This document shows, piece after piece, positions 16,352 to 24,004 of a DNA stretch of 64,000 bases (positions within the stretch are counted from its first letter, which is position 1; each line of letters begins with the position of its first letter). The position numbers and the translations under genes were made by a program. The DNA comes from an uncultured Eubacteriales bacterium. GTDB lineage: Bacteria; Bacillota; Clostridia; Christensenellales; Aristaeellaceae. The DNA is taken from the NCBI GenBank assembly GCA_902789795.1, contig CADAPM010000002.1:62001-126000 (forward strand), written 5' to 3'. Below the pieces are notes generated by a model. The model was not told the DNA's origin. It did not search any database and was given only the letters and a program-made list of their open reading frames with translations.

Positions 16352-16409
16352 TTCATAACGCCCGCGTCCTCGCGCTCTGCTTTTTGAAATACAGAAAGGA
16401 GAGAAGCCG

Positions 16410-17768
16410 ATGGATTGGGAAATTGTTGAACAAAGGCTCATGAACCTGCTGAACGGCGGGAAACACAGTGAACTTCGCGGCGCGCTGATGATGCTCAATG
16501 AAGTGGATATCGCGCGCTTTATGGAGACCCTGGACAAAGAAAAACTCCTGCTGACATTCCGCATTCTTCCGAAGGATGTATCTGCGGATGTTTTTGCGTA
16601 CATGTCTGCCGAGCAGAAGCAGACCCTCGTGGAATCGATCGGCGATAACGAGATCCGTTCCCTGATCGAAGACATGTTCCTGGATGATACGGTGGACTTC
16701 CTTGAAGAGCTGCCCGCCAACGTCGTCAAGCGTGTTTTGCAGAACACCAGCGAGAGCAAGCGCAATCTGATCAACCAGTTCCTGCGCTATCCGGAAAACT
16801 CCGCCGGTTCACTCATGACGATCGAGTACATGGAGCTCAAGCGCGGGCTTACCGTCCGGGAAGCCATGTCTGCGATCAAAAAGACCGGCCTCGACAAAGA
16901 AACGATCTATACCCTGTACATCATTGACCAGGCCCGCCACCTGATCGGCACGATCGCCCTCAGGACGCTGATCCTGGCGGATGACGAGGTCCTGATCGAC
17001 TCACTGATGGACACGAATATCATCAGCGTGAATACGATGGACGATCAGGAAAAAGTCGCCGAGACCGTGCGCGAATACGACTTGATGACGATCCCCGTTG
17101 TCGATAATGAACACCGTCTGGTGGGTATCATCACCGCTGACGACGTCATGGACGTCATCGAAGATGAGAACACCGAAGACTTTGAAAAGATGGCCGCTCT
17201 GACCCCTGCCGAGGATGAGTACCTGAAAATGACGCCCTGGCAGCTGGCCAAGAACCGTCTCCCCTGGCTGCTGCTCCTGGCCACCGTGGCCATCGTGACC
17301 GGCATGATCATCACGAACTACGAGACCCTGCTGGAGGGCACGGGCATGGGCATCATCCTGACCGCGTGCATCCCCATGCTGATGGATACGGGCGGCAACT
17401 GCGGCGCGCAGGCCTCGACCCTGATGATCCGCGGTATCGCCCTGGGCGAGATCGAGTTTAAGGACATCGGCAAAGCACTGTGGAAAGAAGTACGCGTCGG
17501 ACTGATCATCGGCACTGTCCTGTTTATATATACCTTCGTCCGCGTATACCTGATCAATCACGGCTCTTTGGCGGTATGTTTTGTCGTCTCCATCTCGCTG
17601 TTCTGTACGGTGCTGATGTCCAAATCCTTAGGGTGCGTCCTGCCCCTGACTGCGAAGCGGCTCGGCTTTGACCCGGCGCTGATGGCCAGTCCGCTGATTA
17701 CCACGATCGTGGACATGGCGTCCCTGATCGTTTACTTCACGATTGCGACTTCCGTGCTGGGTGTATAA
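16410..17768 (+). CDS. mgtE: MgtE magnesium transporter
   Basis: A 452-aa MgtE channel. Order: cytoplasmic MgtE N-domain of alpha-solenoid repeats (about 1-130), a tandem CBS domain pair (about 135-255, with FLRYPENSAGSLMT at its front), a connecting helix, and five transmembrane helices (about 280-452) including the family pore signature MDTGGNCGAQAS. MgtE dimers conduct Mg2+ and close when cytosolic Mg2+ binds between the N and CBS domains. The start follows GAAAGGAGAGAAG. It has a strong promoter and a structured leader with a small ORF. Two membrane/envelope genes follow with a 15-bp gap and probably share the transcript. Confidence 0.96.
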   Translation: MDWEIVEQRLMNLLNGGKHSELRGALMMLNEVDIARFMETLDKEKLLLTFRILPKDVSADVFAYMSAEQKQTLVESIGDNEIRSLIEDMFLDDTVDFLEELPANVVKRVLQNTSESKRNLINQFLRYPENSAGSLMTIEYMELKRGLTVREAMSAIKKTGLDKETIYTLYIIDQARHLIGTIALRTLILADDEVLIDSLMDTNIISVNTMDDQEKVAETVREYDLMTIPVVDNEHRLVGIITADDVMDVIEDENTEDFEKMAALTPAEDEYLKMTPWQLAKNRLPWLLLLATVAIVTGMIITNYETLLEGTGMGIILTACIPMLMDTGGNCGAQASTLMIRGIALGEIEFKDIGKALWKEVRVGLIIGTVLFIYTFVRVYLINHGSLAVCFVVSISLFCTVLMSKSLGCVLPLTAKRLGFDPALMASPLITTIVDMASLIVYFTIATSVLGV

Positions 17769-17783
17769 TAAGGGAGAGCTTTA

Positions 17784-19838
17784 TTGAGTTCGATACTTTG
17801 GCTTGTTTTATATCTTGTTTCGGGCAATCTGATCATATATTGCCTGCTGCCGCAGAAAAGGCCGGTGATCCGTTATTGGCTCGGTACCGCTCTTGGGGTA
17901 CTGCTGATGATGTGGCTTCCGGCCCTCTGCGCTTTTGCGCTGCGCTTTTCTGCCGCGGCCCATTGGCTGTCTTTAGTACCCCTTGTGATTCTTCTCGGTC
18001 TGAGCTATGTATTTCGGGATAAGTTGCCTGCCAAAGCTTACACATCTGATGACAAAACAAGCATCCAGCTGCTCCTTTTCCTAGCGCTGCCGCTGACGGT
18101 CCTCTCCTTCTTCCTGATCTGGACGCACGACCTCCGTCCGGCGGAAGACGGCAGCCTTTATACCGGACAGGCCTGCTATGGAGATTTGAGCCTGCACCTG
18201 AGCATCATCACCAGCCTGAGGAATGCAGCTTTCCCGCCGGATTACGCGATCATGCCGGGGAATCTGCTTTCCTATCCTTTTCTGACAGACAGCTTTACCA
18301 CTTCGTTTATGCTCGGTGGGCTCTCTCTTCGCGCTGCGCTGCTGATCTCCTCCCTGATCATGCTGGCGCTGGTGTTTGCGGGATACTCCCTGCTATGCCA
18401 GCGACTTTGCAAAACAAAACCCGGTATGTTTATAGCTGCTCTGCTGTTTTTTATCAATGGCGGCTTCGGGTTTGTCTATATCTTTGATATGCTCTATGTA
18501 CCGCTGGGCACAGCGGACCAGAACAGTCTCCAGGCGGGGACCGGCCTTGCTGAAAGGCTCTGGAACATCCTTGAAGGCTACAGTTGGTACCAGACGCCCA
18601 CGAACCATGCCGAGTTTGACACTTACAATCTGCGCTGGAGCAATGTCATCGCGGACATGCTGATCCCTCAACGCACGACGATGGGCGGTTGGAGCATGCT
18701 GCTGCCCTGCCTGTGGCTGCTGACCGACCTGATCCTTGATGAGGGTCAGAGGATCGAACAGGCAGATACGAAAATGTCGCTCCAGGAAAAGTATTCATGG
18801 CGGCAGATCTGCTTATTGGGACTGATGGCCGGCGCGTTGCCGATGATCCATACCCACTCTTTTGCCGCGCTGGCGTTTTGCTCCTTCGGCATGCTGCTTT
18901 ACTCTTTGCCGCGGATGATCAAACACGGGGACAAGCGCCATTGGTATGGCTGGCTGCTGTACGCCGCCCTGGCGGCTGTCCTGTCGATCCCTCAGCTGTT
19001 CACCTGGACCTTCTCTCAGGCCTTCAAGACGTCGGAAGGGACAGGCTCCTTTATTACGTTCCATTTCAACTGGGTGAACCGCTATGGCGATGGTCTGAAA
19101 GACAGCTACCTCTGGTTCTACCTGAAAAACATCGGTCTCCCCTTCATTTTGCTGATCCTGGCGCTGTTTGAAAAGAATAAGCGTTTCAGGCTATTGTTCA
19201 GCGGAGCGACCGTGATCTTTGTCCTCGCCGAGTTCATCAGGTTCCAGCCGAACGAATACGATAATAATAAGCTGTTTTACGTGTGGTATATGCTCTGTGC
19301 TCCGATTGCGGCTGACTACGCGGTCCTCCTGTGGAATAAGCTCAAGGGGATACGTGCGCGGGGGCTGCTGGCGGTGCTGTGCGGATTTATGTGTTTCTGT
19401 TCGGGGACCATTTCGATCGCCCACGAATGCCTGTCCGACTGGCAGCTGTACAGCGCCGAAGATGTGGAAACGGCCCGGTATATTGAGGAAAATCTGCCCG
19501 AGCATGCTGTCTTCCTGACAGGCAGGCAGCATTTGAACCCTGTTTCCTCCCTGGCCGGACGCACCATCGTCTGTGGACCAGATCTCTGGCTGCATTATCA
19601 CGGCCTTGATACCTCCCGCCGAAACACCGACATCGCCATGTTCTATCAGGATCCGGAAAAAAACGCGGACGTTCTGGAAGAATACGGGGTCGAATATATC
19701 CTTGTCTCCAACTGGGAACGAAATGACTATTATGTGGATGAGGCTGCCATCGAAAAGCTGTATCCTATCATCTTTGAAAGCGAGTATGGAAGCCTGACGA
19801 TTTATGATGTGAGCGGAGGCACCGCGAATGAGCAATGA
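17784..19838 (+). CDS. Large multi-pass membrane protein, GT-C-type glycosyltransferase-like
   Basis: A 684-aa protein starting at TTG behind AGGGAGAG. I count about twelve hydrophobic helices, an early extracytoplasmic loop with the acidic motif CYGDLSLHLSIITSLRN, and an aspartate/glutamate-containing second loop, followed by a C-terminal soluble part (about 590-684) with a Rossmann-like pattern (VEYILVSNWERNDYY). This is the layout of GT-C glycosyltransferases, which use lipid-linked sugars on the outer face of the membrane, but I do not recognise a named family. The lipid-linked donor might come from the GtrB-like enzyme at 14580. It shares a transcript with mgtE and overlaps the GerMN gene by 11 bp. 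Confidence 0.7.
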   Translation: MSSILWLVLYLVSGNLIIYCLLPQKRPVIRYWLGTALGVLLMMWLPALCAFALRFSAAAHWLSLVPLVILLGLSYVFRDKLPAKAYTSDDKTSIQLLLFLALPLTVLSFFLIWTHDLRPAEDGSLYTGQACYGDLSLHLSIITSLRNAAFPPDYAIMPGNLLSYPFLTDSFTTSFMLGGLSLRAALLISSLIMLALVFAGYSLLCQRLCKTKPGMFIAALLFFINGGFGFVYIFDMLYVPLGTADQNSLQAGTGLAERLWNILEGYSWYQTPTNHAEFDTYNLRWSNVIADMLIPQRTTMGGWSMLLPCLWLLTDLILDEGQRIEQADTKMSLQEKYSWRQICLLGLMAGALPMIHTHSFAALAFCSFGMLLYSLPRMIKHGDKRHWYGWLLYAALAAVLSIPQLFTWTFSQAFKTSEGTGSFITFHFNWVNRYGDGLKDSYLWFYLKNIGLPFILLILALFEKNKRFRLLFSGATVIFVLAEFIRFQPNEYDNNKLFYVWYMLCAPIAADYAVLLWNKLKGIRARGLLAVLCGFMCFCSGTISIAHECLSDWQLYSAEDVETARYIEENLPEHAVFLTGRQHLNPVSSLAGRTIVCGPDLWLHYHGLDTSRRNTDIAMFYQDPEKNADVLEEYGVEYILVSNWERNDYYVDEAAIEKLYPIIFESEYGSLTIYDVSGGTANEQ

Positions 19839-21315
19839 GTCCTGTGCCAGGATCGCAATGAAAAGGATCCTGAGCCTGCTGTGCGTATTGACGTTTGTAT
19901 CTTTCTTTTTTCCCGGAGCTGAAGCTGCGGAACAGCTGAACGGGATGTATACTACGGATGCCGTGCTCTATATTCCTGATTTTCAGAGCGCTGAATTCCG
20001 GGAGCTCGTGCTGCCGGACGTGGAAGTCTCGACTCGTGCTCCGCTTGAAAAGACATTATTGACCCTCCTCCTGGAAGAGATCAGCGACACGGTGCCCGAT
20101 GCGTTTTCAGGGCTGAGGGATCTGTCCCTCCTGTACCCGGGCTATGTGCAGTCTCGCGACACGGCCCTGATCCACCTCTCGCATGAGGTGCTTGATTTGG
20201 ATCCTTTGAGCCGCTTTACCCTTTGCCAGGCGATCACCAACACCATCTGCACGCCGGGTCAGGTCAAGTCCTGCCTAATCATGGCGGATGGAAAAGCGCT
20301 CTCATTGGATGAAGCGCAGACGATCCCGACGGGCGTATTTGCACCCAACGAGTATTCGGATCCTCTGTCCGCCATGTCACAGCTGCTGTTCAGGCATACC
20401 GAATCGGAAACCACGAATCTCCATTATCGCGCCAATACGGCGCTGTTTTATCCCGTTTCGGCGGGCCATGGCGTGGTCTGTGAGGTCAAGTCCCTGGCTT
20501 ACACCTCTGACGCCATTGGCGATGCCGTCAAGACGATCCTCGCAGCACTGTCCGAAAGCGAACTGTTTGACGTGCCTAAGCTGCCGGAACTGAATGATTA
20601 TTTGGTCGGAGAGCCGGAACTGAAAAAGGTCGAAGATACGGAAAACGTGCTGGTCCTCAGCTTTAATTCCGAACTGTCCGACGTGCTATCTGAATACGGG
20701 ATCCTCCGCTCGGTCCTGATGGCGGGCATCACGATGTCGCTGCAGGGCTATTTCCCGTGGATGAACGGCGTGCGCTGTGAGATGGATGGAGAAGCGATCC
20801 TGGCCATCGTTCCGGTGGGCCTGTACGACGGCGCGAACGAGGTCGTTTCCTTTGACCGTGGGTTCATGCACTGGCAGGACTTCTCCCATTTTGTCCTGAC
20901 CGAGATCGCGCTGTATTATGGAAACGATTTGGGCGGGCTTTCCGAAACCCGCAGGTATATCCCTTCCAGCTGGGCAAACGAACCGCAGCAGCTCTTAACG
21001 CAGCTGTTCAATGGACCTTCGTATTATGATTCTGTAACGGATCTTCGTCCGCTGTTTACCGGCGCTGAAACCCTTGAGGAGACCCTCAAGAGGGTTGAAA
21101 CGAAAGAAAACCAGCTGAACCTGGATTTCAATGTGTTCTTCTGGGATGGGAAAACGGACCTGAATAAAGAGCAGAATGCCGTATTTGCGATTGTCAACAC
21201 ACTGACAAAGCTGCAGTGGTGCAGAAGGGTGAAGCTGACTGTCAACGGCGAAGCGCCCCAGGGACTCCTCGCCTATGAAACGCCCTTCATGCGCAGCATG
21301 GATTATGAGCGATGA
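19828..21315 (+). CDS. Secreted GerMN-domain protein with repeated GerMN segments
   Basis: A 495-aa exported protein. A signal peptide core (RILSLLCVLTFVSFFFPGAEA) begins at the Met of residue 11; the ATG at 19828 has GGAGG at a good distance and is used, while the ATG at 19858 is an alternative start. There is no lipobox cysteine. The body holds a clear GerMN-type domain (about 50-150: TLLLEEISD, IHLSHEVLDLDPLSRFTL) and two further segments with the same pattern (about 270-340, VLVLSFNSEL; about 425-480, LNLDFNVFFWDGK). GerMN domains occur in spore germination lipoprotein GerM and in envelope proteins. The role here is unknown. The 3' end overlaps the convergent flavin reductase gene by 13 bp. 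Confidence 0.7.
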   Translation: MSNESCARIAMKRILSLLCVLTFVSFFFPGAEAAEQLNGMYTTDAVLYIPDFQSAEFRELVLPDVEVSTRAPLEKTLLTLLLEEISDTVPDAFSGLRDLSLLYPGYVQSRDTALIHLSHEVLDLDPLSRFTLCQAITNTICTPGQVKSCLIMADGKALSLDEAQTIPTGVFAPNEYSDPLSAMSQLLFRHTESETTNLHYRANTALFYPVSAGHGVVCEVKSLAYTSDAIGDAVKTILAALSESELFDVPKLPELNDYLVGEPELKKVEDTENVLVLSFNSELSDVLSEYGILRSVLMAGITMSLQGYFPWMNGVRCEMDGEAILAIVPVGLYDGANEVVSFDRGFMHWQDFSHFVLTEIALYYGNDLGGLSETRRYIPSSWANEPQQLLTQLFNGPSYYDSVTDLRPLFTGAETLEETLKRVETKENQLNLDFNVFFWDGKTDLNKEQNAVFAIVNTLTKLQWCRRVKLTVNGEAPQGLLAYETPFMRSMDYER

Positions 21316-21923
21316 AGGCGGCGCTTGAGCACCTTATCAGAGGCCACTGAATATCCGAAAAAGCCCAGGGCTTCCGTGAGCCCGGAATATACTCCATGAC
21401 TGTAGGCGATCAGCTGTGCGCGCTCCATATGGAACGCGCCTTTTTCGTCCAGCAGCGCTTCATCAATGCCCATGAAAACCGCTTCGCCGATGAACATCGT
21501 ATGGCTTCCCAGCGGCAGGGTTTGACGCACGCGGCAGGACAGATACAGGGGGCTTTCCGCAACGGCAGGGGCAAACTGCATCCCGTCCGCCTTTATTGGG
21601 GTCAGATGAGCTTCGGCCCACTTATCATGATCTTTCCCGCTTACCACGCCGCAGTAGTCTGTCGCTTTCAGAATGGCGCGCGTCGTCAGGTTGATCGTGA
21701 ATTCGCCGCTCTTTTGGATCAGCCCATAGCTGTACCGCTCGGGCCGTATGGATACGGAGAACATGGGCGGATGGGTGCACACCGTGCCAGCCCATGCGGC
21801 CGTCATGAGGTTTTGCTCGATCTTTCCGTCGCTTTCACAGCCGACGCCGATCAGGACTGCCGGTACCGGGGCAAGAAGAGCCCCGGGCTTCATTGTTATA
21901 AAGGCCATGGTCTTATCCCCCAT
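21303..21923 (-). CDS. Flavin reductase-like / FMN-binding split-barrel protein
   Basis: A 206-aa protein of the flavin reductase-like (flavoredoxin) split-barrel family: PGALLAPVPAVLIGVG near the N-terminus, NLMTAAWAGTVCTHPPMFSVSIRPERYSY as the FMN-binding core, then GEFTINLTT, SGKDHDKWAEA and LYLSCRV. Anaerobes encode many of these; some reduce FMN or transfer electrons to partner enzymes, but the natural partner cannot be read from the sequence. The ATG at 21923 overlaps the stop of the DUF218 gene (TGATG), so the two are coupled. The preceding in-frame extension was not used because it would read deep into that gene. Confidence 0.85.
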   Translation of the reverse strand: MGDKTMAFITMKPGALLAPVPAVLIGVGCESDGKIEQNLMTAAWAGTVCTHPPMFSVSIRPERYSYGLIQKSGEFTINLTTRAILKATDYCGVVSGKDHDKWAEAHLTPIKADGMQFAPAVAESPLYLSCRVRQTLPLGSHTMFIGEAVFMGIDEALLDEKGAFHMERAQLIAYSHGVYSGLTEALGFFGYSVASDKVLKRRLHRS

Positions 21924-22504
21924 CAAACCTGTCCGGTGATCTTCATGTAGTAGTACTTGATCCAGGATAGCGCTTCCTTGGTATGGTTTTTGAACCGCCA
22001 CAGCCAGAAGGTGGGGCTGCCGGCTCCATAAGCTTCAAGACCCTTATCGCGGGCGATCTTGAGCGCCCGGTGGATGTGGTAGTCGCTGGTCACGATCAGC
22101 ACGCTTTTCGTCGCCGGATCCAGCAGCTTTTTTGCGTTTTCAAGGTTCTCATAGGTATTGTAAGAATTTGTTTCGGCCTGTATATCCTTTTCAGGGATCC
22201 CGTGCTGGATCAGATAGTCACGCATGACGTTCCCTTCAGGCGCGGGTTCGTCGCTCCCCTGGGCTCCGCAGCAGATGATTGGGCGGGGATTGGCTGTATA
22301 AGCTTCGATGGTCATGTCCAGGCGGGTCTTCAGGATCCGATTGGGCTGGCCATTCGGCAGGACCTGCGCGCCGAGAACGATGATGGCATCTGTATCCTGC
22401 CTGGGATTCCCCCGGTTTTCCCAGAGACTGACTGCCCATACAGTGCCGATGGCCGCCAGCCAGAGCAGTATGATAATTCCTGCAATTATCAGCATTTTTA
22501 TCAT
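21923..22504 (-). CDS. DUF218 (YdcF/SanA-like) membrane-anchored protein
   Basis: A 193-aa protein with an N-terminal transmembrane helix (about residues 4-25) and a DUF218 domain: DAIIVLGAQVLPNGQPN, a middle segment CCGAQGSDEPAPEG, ETNSYNTYENLENAK, and VTSDYHIHRAL, all family hallmarks. SanA/YdcF-like proteins affect envelope integrity in several bacteria, but their chemistry is not settled. The ATG at 22504 is chosen because it is followed directly by the helix and preceded by AGGAAGG; an in-frame ATG at 22600 lacks a ribosome-binding site, and 22495 is another option. Confidence 0.82.
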   Translation of the reverse strand: MIKMLIIAGIIILLWLAAIGTVWAVSLWENRGNPRQDTDAIIVLGAQVLPNGQPNRILKTRLDMTIEAYTANPRPIICCGAQGSDEPAPEGNVMRDYLIQHGIPEKDIQAETNSYNTYENLENAKKLLDPATKSVLIVTSDYHIHRALKIARDKGLEAYGAGSPTFWLWRFKNHTKEALSWIKYYYMKITGQV

Positions 22505-22627
22505 GACCTTCCTGACAGTTGCCCATAAATGCGTAAACGACAAGCTTGTATCCTCCTGGTTCTGTATCTGGGCTGTGGGAATTCTTAAAAAACTGCCCAT
22601 GTTATCAGACGAAGGCGGTGCCTGGAT

Positions 22628-23536
22628 TCATCCAACTTTTTCAAAAATAGAAATGTAAAATCCTTCGAACCGTTCGCTGGGTAAAACGGTCACAGTTCCA
22701 GGCAGGCTGGTTTTGAGCGCGGGAATATCCTCAAGGAGTTTCATATCTATGGACACTGCCCGCATTTTGCCGCCGCGGAGAGCTGCTGCTGTCTGCGCAT
22801 CATTTTCCTGCCTCAGAAGCGAACAGGTCGAGTAGACCAGCCTTCCGCCCGGCTTCAGCATCTCGCAGGCCTTTTTCAGCAGCTCTCCCTGCAGGCGGGC
22901 CGAATTCATGACCAGCTTTTGCGAAAAATGAATCTTTTTGCTTTCAGAGAGGTCCAGGGTCCCGCTGCCGCTGCACGGGGCGTCCAGGAGGATCCGGTCA
23001 AACTTCAAAAAGCTGTCGAGCTTTCGGGAATCTTTATTCATGACGTTTACGCGCTCACAACCCAGCCTTTTCAGGTTGCTGCGCAGCCTGTCGCAGCGAA
23101 TGCGGTCTGGCTCGCAGGCGGTGATCATGGCCTTGTTGTTCGTCAGCTGTACGATCTCGCTGGTTTTGCCGCCCGGAGCGGCGCACATATCCAGGATGTC
23201 CTCCCCCGGCTGCGGGTCAAGCAGCAAAGGCGGGATCATGGAAGAAAGGCTCTGCAGATAGATGCATCCATTCTTGTATATGTCTAACTCCCTCAGCGTT
23301 TTTTCTGAGGAATGCGGCAGCGTGAGCGCCTGATCAAAAAAGCCGACAGGTTCCGGGGTCAATCCGTTTTGATTAAGCTCCCGGATGATCGCATCCAGAG
23401 TCGTTTTCAATGTATTGACGCGCAGGGAAGTGATGCGTTTTTGGTGAAGACCATTCCAGACGGCATCACTATCAGCGCCGTATTGTTCTTTCAGCTGCTG
23501 CCTGAGCCAGGCGAGCGATTCAGGAGTTATGGACAA
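22628..23536 (-). CDS. NOL1/NOP2/RsmB-family RNA m5C methyltransferase
   Basis: A 302-aa S-adenosylmethionine-dependent methyltransferase that forms 5-methylcytosine in RNA. Motifs in order: LRVNTLKTT near the N-terminus, the AdoMet loop DMCAAPGGKTS (about 115-125), DAPCSGSG with the catalytic Pro-Cys (about 187-194), and the second cysteine motif YSTCSLLRQEN (about 240-250). At 302 residues it lacks the C-terminal RNA-binding domain of RsmF, so the exact base is uncertain. The start is a TTG: the third in-frame codon of the open frame (23536) is at proper distance from GGAG, while the TTG at 23542 is almost touching it. I see no strong promoter upstream. Confidence 0.9.
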   Translation of the reverse strand: MSITPESLAWLRQQLKEQYGADSDAVWNGLHQKRITSLRVNTLKTTLDAIIRELNQNGLTPEPVGFFDQALTLPHSSEKTLRELDIYKNGCIYLQSLSSMIPPLLLDPQPGEDILDMCAAPGGKTSEIVQLTNNKAMITACEPDRIRCDRLRSNLKRLGCERVNVMNKDSRKLDSFLKFDRILLDAPCSGSGTLDLSESKKIHFSQKLVMNSARLQGELLKKACEMLKPGGRLVYSTCSLLRQENDAQTAAALRGGKMRAVSIDMKLLEDIPALKTSLPGTVTVLPSERFEGFYISIFEKVG

Positions 23537-23542
23537 GTGCAA

Positions 23543-23898
23543 CCTCTCCTTTTACAGTTGGTTGGATCAACAAGAAGGCTCAGTTTTTTTGCCTCCTGTT
23601 TCTAAAATGTTTTTTGGGAGGAATGTAAAAACTGTGTTTCACTTTGTGCGTAAAAGGTGACGAAAATAATGCGATATTTTCCGAACGAGGCGTCCCTGTG
23701 CACGGCGTCAACCTATCTGATCGGCTTCGGCACGCACGTCTCAATTATTTCTATGTTCGGGTTTGAATTCCTTCATTTGCTCAGCAAATCCTGTAATTTA
23801 TTACGTTTCTGTGATTATTCTGCGGGTTTTCGGGCCTTGTTATAAATGGACTGTTTCGTTTCTATGAATACAAGATATTGACGTGTAACAAAAAGTTA
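23543..23898 (+). other. Noncoding region upstream of nrdD
   Basis: These 356 bp hold no convincing gene. I can see a small hairpin ATTTGC/GCAAAT (23775-23789) and an A/T-rich right half leading into the nrdD promoter. A short frame from an ATG at 23669 (58 codons) has AAAGGTG in front but no recognisable content. I compared it by eye with adenosylcobalamin and other riboswitch consensus cores and found no match. Confidence 0.5.
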
Positions 23899-23914
23899 AT
23901 ACTATATATTGACA
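23899..23914 (+). promoter_or_regulatory. Candidate NrdR box
   Basis: The 16 bp from 23899 to 23914 contain ACTATATATTG at the centre, close to the NrdR consensus acaCwAtATaTwgtgt (11 or 12 of 16 positions). It overlaps the -35 box of the nrdD promoter. A second half-site pattern (ATAC then GTGT, 23916-23931) follows but its centre is not conserved and the spacing is not the usual one. NrdR represses ribonucleotide reductase genes when dATP is plentiful. Confidence 0.55.
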
Positions 23915-23937
23915 TATACGGAAATATGTGTTAGTCT
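23909..23937 (+). promoter_or_regulatory. Promoter of nrdD
   Basis: TTGACA (23909-23914), 17-bp spacer, TAGTCT (23932-23937) with an extended -10 TG at 23929-23930. The -35 box is inside the NrdR-like box. Confidence 0.6.
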
Positions 23938-24004
23938 ATGTCATGCTCTGAGTTGGGAAGAACAGCTCACTGAAAAAAATGAAAGCTCTGAAAGGAGTCC
24001 ATAC

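Noticed and set aside
16256-16409. M-box or other known riboswitch in the mgtE leader
   Set aside because: At about 150 nt the leader is too short and lacks the M-box core; it was described instead as an uncharacterised leader with a short ORF.
23543-23898. Riboswitch or small RNA before nrdD, and a 58-codon frame starting at 23669
   Set aside because: No match by eye to cobalamin or other riboswitch cores; the frame has no domain and no coupling to a neighbouring gene.
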